The notes: a model not told the origin generated them from the sequence alone. A DNA stretch of 10,126 bases from Bacillota bacterium (GCA_023435435.1 JAEYRW010000114.1:1-10126), one strand, 5' to 3'; shown: positions 1-7,084, counted from the stretch's first letter. Program-made: numbers and translations.

Positions 1-1
1 C

Positions 2-1606
2 GTCTGGATAGGAGCACAACGCGGGCGTCAGACCCGCGAGGGCCCAGTTTCCGGGCGCGCGGAAGCGCGACGGCTTCTCGGACAGCGAGCAAACCACAAG
101 CATGCGCGAAGCGCCGAGGACGCGCTCGTAGGCGTAGAACCGGCGGTTTAAGGGGTGGAATTCCCGGTACGCGCCGTCGATGGCCGCGGGCGTGGCCTTC
201 CGAAGCGCAAGCGCATTCCGATAGAAATTCAACAGGGAGGCGGGATCATCCTCCTGGGCGCGGACATTGATTTCGCGGTAGTTGGGGTTGACGGAAAACC
301 ACGGTTCCGCCATGGAGAAGCCCGCGTGTTCCGCGTCTGACCACTGCACCGGCGTGCGCGCGCTGTCGCGGCTTGCGCGGTGAATGAGTCTGAGCGCATT
401 TTCCGGGCCCTTCTTTTTCACGGCACGCTCGTACTGTCGGCGGGCGACGACGTCCTTGTAGTCCTCAATCCGGGGGCGGGCGACATTTGTCATGCCGATC
501 TCCTGGCCCTGATACACAAACGGCGTGCCGCGCTGAAAAAGGTACGCGCAGGCGAGGGACTTCCCGCTTTCCGCACGGTACTTTTCGCTGCCGTATCGGC
601 TGATGATGCGGGGATGATCGTGGTTTTCGAGATAGAGCGTGTGCCAGGCCCTTCCGGCCATCGCATTCTGCCAACGGCTGAACGCGCGCTTGAGCTTCCG
701 GAGCGAAAACGGGCGCGGGAAATACTCCGTGAACAGGCAGTCGGCGCCCATGTGCTGGAAGTTGAACATGAGGCCGAGGTCGGGGCGCTTTCCGCCGATG
801 TAGGAAAGCGCGCGCCTGGGCGTCATCATGGGCGCCTCGCCCACAGTCATGCAGTCGTACCGGTCGAGCGCCTCGCGGCGGAATTCCTGAAGGTATTCGT
901 GGATAAGCGGGCCGGAACTGTAGTGCCTCATGCCCTTTGCGCCAACCATGAACGGGTCGTTGGGCAGGCCTTCCGCCTTGGAGATGAACGTGATTACGTC
1001 CTCCCGGAAGCCGTCCACGCCCATGTCCAGCCAGAAGCGCATGATGTCTATGACCTCTTTGCGCACGCGCGGGTTGTCCATATTGAGGTCGGGCTGCTTG
1101 ACGGCGAAGAGGTGGAGGTAGTACTGTCCCGCCGCTTCGTCCCATTGCCACGCCTTTCCTTCGAACAGGCTGTCCCAGTCGTTGGGCGGTTTTCCGCCGG
1201 GACGGCCGTCCCGCCAGAAGTAATAGTCGTGGTAAGGGCTTTTTCTGTCCTTGGACGCATTGAACCACGCATGCTCATCGGAGGTGTGGTTGATGACCAG
1301 GTCCATGATGACCTTCATGCCGCGCGTGTGCGCGCCGTCCAGCACCTTTTTGAAGATTTCCAGATCGCCGTAGTCGGGAGAGATGTTCCGGTAGTCCGAA
1401 ATGTCATACCCATAGTCCGCGTTGGGGGAGGGATAGAGCGGCGAAAACCAAATGCCGTCCACGCCCAGTGCCTTCAGGTAATCGAGTTTTTCGTACACAC
1501 CGTACAGGTCGCCGATGCCGTCTCCGTTGCCGTCGCGGAAGCTGCGCGGCCAGATCTGATAAAAGGCCATGGTTTCGTACCACGGCCGCTTTTTTTCGGT
1601 CAGCAT
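2..1606 (-). CDS. GH13_31 alpha-glucosidase, oligo-1,6-glucosidase-like (3' end cut by window edge)
   Basis: Retaining alpha-glucosidase that removes glucose from the non-reducing ends of short alpha-glucans, probably isomalto-oligosaccharides, in the cytoplasm (no signal peptide). Reading the minus strand gives 535 uninterrupted residues to the window edge; family members are about 550-560, so only a short C-terminal piece is missing. Visible GH13 motifs: Ca-loop DGNGDGIGD (25-33), region I DLVINH (102-107), region V QPDLN (171-175), region II GFREDV with nucleophile D203, region III VGEAP with acid/base E257, region IV ENHD with D330, and SRDSARTPVQW (412-422). Val204, directly after the nucleophile, is the residue linked to alpha-1,6 preference in this subfamily; alpha-1,4 enzymes usually have Ala or Thr there. 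The ATG overlaps the GH3 stop by 7 nt with only a weak GGCGGA upstream, suggesting translational coupling. Trehalose-6-phosphate hydrolase or dextran glucosidase are less likely alternatives. Confidence 0.9.
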   Translation of the reverse strand, partial: MLTEKKRPWYETMAFYQIWPRSFRDGNGDGIGDLYGVYEKLDYLKALGVDGIWFSPLYPSPNADYGYDISDYRNISPDYGDLEIFKKVLDGAHTRGMKVIMDLVINHTSDEHAWFNASKDRKSPYHDYYFWRDGRPGGKPPNDWDSLFEGKAWQWDEAAGQYYLHLFAVKQPDLNMDNPRVRKEVIDIMRFWLDMGVDGFREDVITFISKAEGLPNDPFMVGAKGMRHYSSGPLIHEYLQEFRREALDRYDCMTVGEAPMMTPRRALSYIGGKRPDLGLMFNFQHMGADCLFTEYFPRPFSLRKLKRAFSRWQNAMAGRAWHTLYLENHDHPRIISRYGSEKYRAESGKSLACAYLFQRGTPFVYQGQEIGMTNVARPRIEDYKDVVARRQYERAVKKKGPENALRLIHRASRDSARTPVQWSDAEHAGFSMAEPWFSVNPNYREINVRAQEDDPASLLNFYRNALALRKATPAAIDGAYREFHPLNRRFYAYERVLGASRMLVVCSLSEKPSRFRAPGNWALAGLTPALCSYPD

Positions 1607-3609
1607 GTGAGTCCGCCTACCGCAAAGACCGCGCGCGGGGCGTCGATCTTTTTCCCGTCCGCACCGACGACGCGCATGGAATCGGGATCGAGCGCGAGTT
1701 CCACGCGCTTTTTCTCGCCCGCCTTCAGAGGGACGCGCGCAAAGCCGCACAGCCGGGGGTTGCGCGGCGCGAAGGGGGAATCGCACTTGACGTACACCAG
1801 CGCGACCTCGTCGGCGTCATAGCCGCCCGCATTTTCAATGGTCACGGAGACGGTCAGCCCGTCCCGCACAGCGTCCGCGTAGCGGAACGCGGTGTAGGTA
1901 AGCCCGTGGCCGAAGGGGTAGACCGGTTTGCCCGCGAAATAGCGGTAGGTGCGGCCCTCCATGGCGTAGTCCTCAAAGGGCGGCAGATCGTCAATGGATC
2001 TGTAGAAGGTAAGCGGAAGCTTGCCGGACGGGGAGACCTTGCCGAACAGGATGTCCGCCAGCGCGGTGCCGCCCGCCTGCCCGGGGTACCAGGCCTCGAG
2101 CACGGCGTTCCCTTCCTCCACGCGCAGCGCGCTGCCCGACGCCACCACCGTCACGACCTTCGCGCCGGTCTTGACCACCGCCTCGACGAGCCGCCTCTGG
2201 CAGGGGGGAAGCTCAAGGTTCTCCTTGTCGCCGGATTTGTAGGCGTTTCCGGCATCGCCCTCCTCGCCCTCCAGGGAGGCGTCGAGACCTACGCACAGGA
2301 TCACCACGTCGGCAAGCTTCGCGACGGACACCGCTTCCGCCAGCCGGTCGTCGGTTTTTTTCGAGAGTCCCTCGGTCCTGTCGCGCCAGAGATGGCTTCC
2401 GGGGGCGTAGAGAACCCGTGCCTTCCCCTCGCACGCGGCGCGAACGCCCTCGAGGAACGTGACGTAGCGGGACGATGTGCCGGCGTAGTTGCCCTCGAGA
2501 GCGGGGATGGAATTGGCGTTGGGGCCGATGACCGCCACCGTCTTGCATGTGGCAAGATCAAGGGGCAGAAGTCCGTCGTTTTTGAGCAGCACCATGGATT
2601 TGCGCGCCGCCTCCAGGGCCAGGGCCGCATGGGCGTCCGTATCGTTCTCAAGGGGCGAAATTTCGTCGTACACGCAGCCGTCCAGCGTCCCGAGCCGGAT
2701 GCGCGTCGCCATGAGCCGGGTGGCGGCCAGCGCGATCTCCTCCTCGGTGACGAGGCCCTCCCGATAGGCCTCCAGCAGGTGAAGATACGTGACGCCGCAG
2801 TTGACGTCACAGCCGTTTTTGAGCGCCAGTGCGGCGGATTCGGGCGCGGTGGATGTCACCATGTGGTGGGTGTGGAAGTCCTTGATGGCCCAGCAGTCGG
2901 AGACCACGTGGCCCGCGAAGCCCCACTCGCCGCGCAGAATGTCCGCAAGCAGCGTCTTTGAGCTGCAGCAGGGTTCGCCGTTAAAGCGGTTGTACGCGCC
3001 CATGACCGCTTCCACATGCGCTTCCTTGACCAGCGCCTCGAACGCGGGGAGGTACGTCTCCCGCAAATCCTTTTCGCGCACCCGCGCGTCGAAGGAATGG
3101 CGCAAAGCTTCCGGGCCGGAGTGCACCGCGAAGTGTTTTGCGCACGCGGCGGATTTCAGTGTCTCACCTTCCCCTTGCAGACCTTTGACAAACGCCACGC
3201 CCATGCGTGCGGTGAGGTAAGGGTCCTCACCATAAGTTTCGTGGCCGCGGCCCCAACGGGGGTCCCGGAAGATGTTTACATTGGGGCTCCAGAAGGTGAG
3301 CCCTTTATAGAGATCGCGGTCGCCCTCGGCCTTTTCGGCGTTGTGCTTGGCGCGGCCCTCGGTTGCGATGGTGTCCGCGATTTCCCGCATCATTTTCTCG
3401 TCGAACAGGGCGGCCAGGCCGATGGCCTGGGGGAACACCGTCGCCGTGCCCGCGCGCGCCACGCCGTGGAGCGCCTCGTTCCACCAGTTGTAGGCCTCGA
3501 TACCAAGGCGCGGAATCGCCGGGGCGTCGTAGCGGAGCTGGGATGCCTTTTCCTCGAGCGTCATTTGATCGACGAGCGCCTTAGCGCGCGCCCATACCGC
3601 ATTTCCCAT
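1600..3609 (-). CDS. Family GH3 beta-glycosidase, beta-xylosidase-like
   Basis: 669-residue retaining beta-glycosidase, predicted cytoplasmic (no signal peptide). Layout: N-terminal TIM barrel (about 10-310), alpha/beta sandwich (about 335-565), and C-terminal fibronectin-III-like domain (about 585-669). Motifs: YNWWNEALHGVAR (40-52), DPRWGRGHETYGEDPYL (116-132), KHFAVHSGPE (158-167), nucleophile D238 in VVSDCWAI, a probable acid/base glutamate in LEGEEGD (446-452), and YPFGHGLTYTAF (564-575). The WNEALHG segment, HSGPE and SDC (rather than SDW) are typical of GH3 beta-xylosidases, while beta-glucosidases usually show DGPHGVR and SDW. Beta-xylosidase, perhaps with arabinofuranosidase activity, is therefore preferred over beta-glucosidase. 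The start at 3609 is chosen because GAGGAGGGG lies 6 nt upstream; a longer frame reaching 3660 would run through the promoter. It is the first gene of a two-gene unit with the GH13 enzyme. Confidence 0.9.
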   Translation of the reverse strand: MGNAVWARAKALVDQMTLEEKASQLRYDAPAIPRLGIEAYNWWNEALHGVARAGTATVFPQAIGLAALFDEKMMREIADTIATEGRAKHNAEKAEGDRDLYKGLTFWSPNVNIFRDPRWGRGHETYGEDPYLTARMGVAFVKGLQGEGETLKSAACAKHFAVHSGPEALRHSFDARVREKDLRETYLPAFEALVKEAHVEAVMGAYNRFNGEPCCSSKTLLADILRGEWGFAGHVVSDCWAIKDFHTHHMVTSTAPESAALALKNGCDVNCGVTYLHLLEAYREGLVTEEEIALAATRLMATRIRLGTLDGCVYDEISPLENDTDAHAALALEAARKSMVLLKNDGLLPLDLATCKTVAVIGPNANSIPALEGNYAGTSSRYVTFLEGVRAACEGKARVLYAPGSHLWRDRTEGLSKKTDDRLAEAVSVAKLADVVILCVGLDASLEGEEGDAGNAYKSGDKENLELPPCQRRLVEAVVKTGAKVVTVVASGSALRVEEGNAVLEAWYPGQAGGTALADILFGKVSPSGKLPLTFYRSIDDLPPFEDYAMEGRTYRYFAGKPVYPFGHGLTYTAFRYADAVRDGLTVSVTIENAGGYDADEVALVYVKCDSPFAPRNPRLCGFARVPLKAGEKKRVELALDPDSMRVVGADGKKIDAPRAVFAVGGLTC

Positions 3610-3615
3610 ATTTTT

Positions 3616-3624
3616 CCCCTCCTC
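3616..3624 (-). promoter_or_regulatory. Strong Shine-Dalgarno site fixing the GH3 start
   Basis: On the minus strand GAGGAGGGG sits 6 nt before the ATG at 3609. It rules out the in-frame upstream start at 3660. The predicted transcription start is at about 3624-3625, so the site lies at the very 5' end of the mRNA. Confidence 0.8.
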
Positions 3625-3630
3625 ATTCGG

Positions 3631-3660
3631 ATTATAGCACAATCCGGGGGACATTGCCAA
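3631..3660 (-). promoter_or_regulatory. Predicted housekeeping-sigma promoter of the GH3-GH13 unit
   Basis: On the minus strand TTGGCA (3660-3655) and a perfect TATAAT (3636-3631) are separated by 18 bp. A TGC precedes the TATAAT, giving an extended -10. The inferred transcription start, about 7 nt downstream, falls at 3624-3625, leaving a leader of only about 15 nt before the GH3 ATG. No operator overlapping the core elements is obvious. This is a motif match only; no expression data are available. Confidence 0.7.
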
Positions 3661-3676
3661 TGAACGGGCCGCGTCG

Positions 3677-3731
3677 CTTTACACCGATTTGATTTTTTCG
3701 GTAACCGGGACGAATGATTTCTATGTATGAT
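3677..3731 (+). promoter_or_regulatory. Candidate activator-dependent pstS promoter with a weak Pho-box-like region
   Basis: TATGAT at 3726-3731 is a good -10, but the sequence 16-18 bp upstream (around 3702-3709, AACCGG) does not resemble a -35, as is common in promoters needing PhoB/PhoP. Upstream are three degenerate 6-7-mers with an 11-bp period, CTTTACA (3677), TTTGATT (3688) and CGGTAAC (3699), the spacing expected of Pho-box direct repeats. The sequence match is poor. The same stretch contains an inverted repeat, ACCGA-N10-TCGGT (3683-3702), which could be an alternative operator. The inferred leader to the pstS ATG is about 30 nt. The -10 is moderately supported; the Pho box is a weak inference. 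Confidence 0.4.
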
Positions 3732-3755
3732 ACGCATGGATCAAAAAGAAGACGC

Positions 3756-3762
3756 AAGGAGA
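3756..3762 (+). promoter_or_regulatory. Shine-Dalgarno site deciding the pstS start
   Basis: AAGGAGA ends 8 nt before the ATG at 3771. The in-frame ATG at 3762 overlaps this site and the one at 3714 lies before the likely transcription start, so both are rejected. The chosen Met begins a clean signal peptide (MKKII...). Confidence 0.8.
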
Positions 3763-3770
3763 TGCTTTCA

Positions 3771-4640
3771 ATGAAGAAAATCATCGCTACCCTTATGGTA
3801 CTGGCCCTTTCCGCAGTTGCGGTATTGGCCGGCGCGGAGTCCTACTCCGGCACCATCGACGTGATTTCCCGCGAGGACGGTTCCGGTACGCGCGGCGCGT
3901 TCATCGAGCTCATGGGAATCGAGCAGAAGGACGCCGACGGCAACAAGGTTGACTATACCACCGACGAAGCCATCATCGCCAACTCCACCTCCATCGTCAT
4001 CACCTCCGTCGCGGGCGACGAGATGGCCATCGGCTACATCTCCCTGGGCTCCCTCAACGACACCGTGAAGGCCCTTTCCGTGGACGGCGTCGAGCCCACC
4101 GTTGAGAACATCAAGGCCGGCACCTACAAGGTTGCGCGTCCCTTCAACATCGTCACCAAGGACGGCGCGACGCTTCCTGACATCGCCACCGACTTCATCG
4201 CCTTCATCATGTCCGCGGACGGACAGGCCGTCATCAATGACAACGGCTACATCGGCATCAATGACGAAGCCGAGGCTTACGCGGCCTCCGGCATCTCCGG
4301 CAAGCTGACCGTGGGCGGCTCCTCCTCCGTGACCCCCGTCATGGAAAAGCTGGCCGAGGCGTACATGGCCCTCAACGCCGACGCGAAGGTCGAAGTGCAG
4401 CAGTCCGATTCCACCACCGGTGTCACCGGCGCGCTGGAAGGCACCTATGACATCGGCATGGCTTCCCGCGAGCTCAAGGATACCGAGGTCGAGGCGGGCG
4501 CTGTGAACACCGTCATCGCCATGGACGGCATCGCCATCGTGGTCAACGTGGCGAATCCCACCACCGACATTGCCAGCGACAAGGTGACCAAGATCTACAC
4601 CGGCGAGATCACCGACTGGGCAGACGTTGCCGCCGAATAA
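3771..4640 (+). CDS. pstS: PstS-like phosphate-binding protein with circularly permuted domain order
   Basis: Extracytoplasmic phosphate-binding component of the Pst ABC transporter, 289 residues. A signal peptide spans about 1-22 (KK, then a hydrophobic run), with likely signal peptidase I cleavage after AGA22. There is no lipobox cysteine. Residues 28-165 match the C-terminal half of canonical PstS: ISREDGSGTRGAF (32-44) with R34 and S38-G39-T40, AIGYISLGSLND (86-97), VARPFNIVTK (121-130) and the DGQAVI segment near 150. Residues 176-289 match the canonical N-terminal half: KLTVGGSSSVTPVMEKLAEA (178-197), QQSDSTTG (210-217), DIGMASRELKD (227-237), IAMDGIAIVVN (249-259) and KIYTGEITDW (274-283). 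The order is therefore reversed relative to ordinary PstS, with every phosphate-contact motif retained. Codons are strongly biased to C-ending forms, consistent with high expression. Only 16 nt separate it from pstC. Confidence 0.87.
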   Translation: MKKIIATLMVLALSAVAVLAGAESYSGTIDVISREDGSGTRGAFIELMGIEQKDADGNKVDYTTDEAIIANSTSIVITSVAGDEMAIGYISLGSLNDTVKALSVDGVEPTVENIKAGTYKVARPFNIVTKDGATLPDIATDFIAFIMSADGQAVINDNGYIGINDEAEAYAASGISGKLTVGGSSSVTPVMEKLAEAYMALNADAKVEVQQSDSTTGVTGALEGTYDIGMASRELKDTEVEAGAVNTVIAMDGIAIVVNVANPTTDIASDKVTKIYTGEITDWADVAAE

Positions 4641-4656
4641 GAAGTAAGGACTCATT

Positions 4657-5508
4657 ATGAGAAGATACAGGGAGCCGTTGATGCGGCTGGTGTTCCTCCT
4701 CTCGGCGTGCGCGTCGATCGCGGCAGTGGTTCTGATCTGCGTGTTCCTCTTCGGAAGCAGCATCCCGGCCATCCGCGAAATCGGACTCGTCGACTTTCTG
4801 TTCGGCAAGGTTTGGAAGCCGAGCAGCGAGAAGTACGGTATCCTGCCGATGATCCTCGGCTCCGTGTATGTGACCGGTGGGGCGCTCGTTCTGGGCGTCC
4901 CCATCGGCATACTCACAGCGGTCTTCCTGGCTCGGTTCTGTCCCAAGGGATTGTATAGGGTCATGAAGCCCGCGGTAGACCTCCTGGCGGGCATCCCGTC
5001 GGTGGTCTACGGCTTTTTTGCGCTGATGGTGATCGTGCCGCTCATCCGCGAACTGTTCGACAGCAAGGGCTACTCCATGCTCGCTGCGTCGGTGCTTCTG
5101 GGGATGATGATTTTGCCGACCATCATATCGGTCTCCGAGGCCGCGCTTCGCGCGGTGCCTGAAAACTATTACGAGGGAAGCCTTGCTTTGGGCGCGAGCC
5201 ACGAACGCAGCGTGTTTTTCGTGATTCTCCCCGCCGCAAAATCGGGGGTTCTGGCCGGTGTGATTTTAGGCGTGGGGCGCGCCATCGGAGAGACCATGGC
5301 GGTAATCATGGTGGCCGGCAACCAGCCGCGCATGCCCAAGGGCATCCTCGAGGGCGTTCGGACAATGACCACCAACATCGTCATCGAGATGGGGTACTCG
5401 ACGGGGCTTCACCGGGAGGCGCTCATCGCCACCGCGGCGGTGCTGTTCGTGTTCATCCTCGTCATCAACCTCTCGTTCTCGGCGGTGAAAAGGAGGCAGG
5501 AAAAATGA
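4657..5508 (+). CDS. pstC: Phosphate ABC transporter permease PstC
   Basis: Integral membrane subunit that forms the phosphate channel together with PstA; 283 residues, close to the family norm. The first membrane helix is at about 10-32, followed by LFGSSIPAI and an extracytoplasmic loop (about 45-60), then five further hydrophobic segments, the last at about 255-275. AGIPSVVYGFFAL (111-123) is the family signature. The EAA-type cytoplasmic loop that docks on PstB is EGSLALGASHERSVFFVILP (173-192), followed by GVGRAIGETMAV (205-216). AAGGA (4646-4650) lies 6 nt before the ATG. The 16-nt gap after pstS holds no hairpin, so the two are co-transcribed. It overlaps pstA by 4 nt (ATGA). Confidence 0.96.
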   Translation: MRRYREPLMRLVFLLSACASIAAVVLICVFLFGSSIPAIREIGLVDFLFGKVWKPSSEKYGILPMILGSVYVTGGALVLGVPIGILTAVFLARFCPKGLYRVMKPAVDLLAGIPSVVYGFFALMVIVPLIRELFDSKGYSMLAASVLLGMMILPTIISVSEAALRAVPENYYEGSLALGASHERSVFFVILPAAKSGVLAGVILGVGRAIGETMAVIMVAGNQPRMPKGILEGVRTMTTNIVIEMGYSTGLHREALIATAAVLFVFILVINLSFSAVKRRQEK

Positions 5509-6338
5509 AAAGGCATGATCCTCTCTCCATTGCGCTGCGCGCACTCGCCATTCTCGGCGCTGTGGTTACAATGGGCGCGTTTTTGAGCCTGGTTGGCTAC
5601 ATCCTCATGAAGGGCATTCCCAACCTGAAGCCCAGCCTGTTCGCGTGGGAATACACCTCGGAAAACTGCTCCATGACCCCCGCCATTGTAAACACTGTCA
5701 TCATGACGTTGGCGGCGCTCCTGTTCGCCGCGCCGTTTGGCATCTTTACCGCCATTTACATGACCGAATACGCCAGGCGCGGTTCCCGGCTCGTGAAGAC
5801 TGTGCGCACGGCCGCCGAGACGCTTTCCGGCATTCCATCCATCGTGTACGGCCTGTTCGGTTTCCTGTTCTTCCTGACAAAGCTCGGATGGGGGTTTTCG
5901 CTCATCTCCGGTGCGTGTACGCTTGCGATCATGATACTGCCCCTCATCATGCGCACTGCCGAGGAGGCAATCCGCTCTGTTTCGGACACCTACCGCGAGG
6001 GCAGCTTCGGCCTGGGCGCCGGCCGGCTCCGGACGGTGTTCCGCATCGTTTTACCCGCCGCCATGCCGGGCATTCTCTCGGGCATCATCCTCGCCACCGG
6101 CAGGGTGGTGGGGGAAACGGCTGCCCTCATCTACTCCGCGGGCACGGTGGCCCAGATTCCCTCGAGCGTCTTTTCGTCCGTCCGGACGCTGTCGGTTCAC
6201 ATGTATGTGCTCTCCAACGAGGGCCTGCACATGGGCGAAGCCTTCGCCACCGCGGCGGTGCTCCTGATTCTGGTTGCCATTCTTAACGCCGCGTCGTCAA
6301 AGGTCGCACAAAAGCTCGCCGGAGGAGGAAGCAAGTGA
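5505..6338 (+). CDS. pstA: Phosphate ABC transporter permease PstA
   Basis: Second channel-forming membrane subunit of the Pst transporter, 277 residues. It has a first membrane helix at about 11-34 and further hydrophobic segments at about 60-85, 112-127, 135-150, 187-212 and 245-262. ETLSGIPSIVYGLFGF (105-120) parallels the PstC signature. The EAA loop that contacts PstB is REGSFGLGAGRLRTVFRIVL (164-183), and GRVVGETAAL (199-208) follows. AGGAGG (5491-5496) sits 8 nt before the ATG, and the start overlaps the pstC stop by 4 nt, implying coupled synthesis of the two permeases. The C-terminus overlaps the pstB GTG by 4 nt. Confidence 0.96.
   Translation: MKRHDPLSIALRALAILGAVVTMGAFLSLVGYILMKGIPNLKPSLFAWEYTSENCSMTPAIVNTVIMTLAALLFAAPFGIFTAIYMTEYARRGSRLVKTVRTAAETLSGIPSIVYGLFGFLFFLTKLGWGFSLISGACTLAIMILPLIMRTAEEAIRSVSDTYREGSFGLGAGRLRTVFRIVLPAAMPGILSGIILATGRVVGETAALIYSAGTVAQIPSSVFSSVRTLSVHMYVLSNEGLHMGEAFATAAVLLILVAILNAASSKVAQKLAGGGSK
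6321..6330 (+). promoter_or_regulatory. Shine-Dalgarno site supporting the GTG start of pstB
   Basis: GGAGGAGGAA within the end of pstA ends 4 nt before the GTG at 6335. The GGAGG cores lie at normal spacing, supporting a GTG start with GTGA stop-start overlap. Confidence 0.75.
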
Positions 6339-7084
6339 ACAAGTTTGACATACAGAATCTCGATCTTTACTACGGATCGTTTCAGGCCCTCAAGAAGGTA
6401 AACTTAACCGTAAACCCCAACGAGATCATCGCGTTCATCGGGCCGTCGGGCTGTGGCAAGTCCACGCTCATCAAGACCCTCAACCGCATGAACGATCTCA
6501 TCGAGGGCTGCAAAATAGAAGGAAAAGTGCTTCTGGACGGAGAAGATGTATATAAGGATTTGGACGTGAACATGCTCAGGAAGCGCGTGGGCATGGTCTT
6601 TCAGAAGCCAAACCCGTTCCCCATGAGCGTTTACGATAACATCGCTTACGGCCCGCGCACCCACGGCATGCGCGCGCGCGCCAAGCTCGACGAGGTCGTT
6701 GAAAAGTCCCTGCGCGGCGCGGCCATCTGGGATGAGCTCAAGGACAGGCTCAAAAAGAGCGCGCTGGGGCTTTCGGGCGGCCAGCAGCAGAGGCTGTGCA
6801 TTGCCCGGGCGCTGGCGGTGGAGCCGGAGGTGCTTCTGATGGATGAGCCCACCAGCGCCCTCGATCCGATTTCGACCTCGAAGATCGAGGAACTGGCCAT
6901 GGATCTCAAGAAGAAGTACACCATCGTCATCGTGACCCACAACATGCAGCAGGCGGTGCGCATCTCCGACCGGACATCGTTTTTCCTGCTGGGGGAAGTA
7001 ATCGAAACCAGCGACACGGAGACCATGTTCTCCACGCCGCAGGACAAGCGCACCGAGGACTATATCACGGGGAGGTTCGGCTGA
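6335..7084 (+). CDS. pstB: Phosphate ABC transporter ATP-binding protein PstB (GTG start)
   Basis: ATPase subunit that powers phosphate import from the cytoplasmic face of PstCA; 249 residues, normal for PstB. Visible motifs: Walker A GPSGCGKST (36-44), Q-loop VFQKPNPFPMSVYDNI (88-103, typical of PstB), signature LSGGQQQR (146-153), Walker B VLLMDE with catalytic E171, D-loop SALD (174-177) and switch histidine H202 in VTHNM. YGSFQALKKVNL near the N-terminus and TEDYITGRFG at the C-terminus are also typical PstB ends. The start codon is GTG, overlapping the pstA stop as GTGA. The gene ends in a TGATG overlap with phoU. Confidence 0.97.
   Translation: MNKFDIQNLDLYYGSFQALKKVNLTVNPNEIIAFIGPSGCGKSTLIKTLNRMNDLIEGCKIEGKVLLDGEDVYKDLDVNMLRKRVGMVFQKPNPFPMSVYDNIAYGPRTHGMRARAKLDEVVEKSLRGAAIWDELKDRLKKSALGLSGGQQQRLCIARALAVEPEVLLMDEPTSALDPISTSKIEELAMDLKKKYTIVIVTHNMQQAVRISDRTSFFLLGEVIETSDTETMFSTPQDKRTEDYITGRFG

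Noticed and set aside
2..1606. Possible frameshift or pseudogene in the GH13 gene, because shorter frames appear on other frames
   Set aside because: A codon-by-codon reading from 1606 to the edge gives one uninterrupted frame with all catalytic residues. It is simply open at the window edge.
380..1822. Long plus-strand open frame (480 codons) opposite the GH13 gene
   Set aside because: It is antisense to a gene with all GH13 catalytic motifs, gives an Arg/Val/Ala-rich translation with no recognisable domain, and spans the GH13-GH3 boundary. It is an effect of high-GC codon bias.
1468..2961. Long plus-strand open frame (497 codons) opposite the GH3 gene
   Set aside because: It is antisense to a complete GH3 gene, has a low-complexity translation rich in Arg, Gly and Val, and has no family resemblance.
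3610..3660. Longer N-terminus for the GH3 enzyme starting at 3660
   Set aside because: It would place the promoter and ribosome site inside the coding region; the 17 extra residues match nothing in the family.
3771..4640. Reading pstS as two fused partial genes or a broken pstS
   Set aside because: The frame is continuous, starts with a signal peptide and a good ribosome site, and each canonical half occurs once and complete. A permutation explains it better than decay.
3768..4994. 408-codon minus-strand frame covering pstS and part of pstC
   Set aside because: It is complementary to the strongly C-ending codons of pstS, giving a Gly/Asp/Val/His-rich translation. It crosses the pstS-pstC junction and has no domain.
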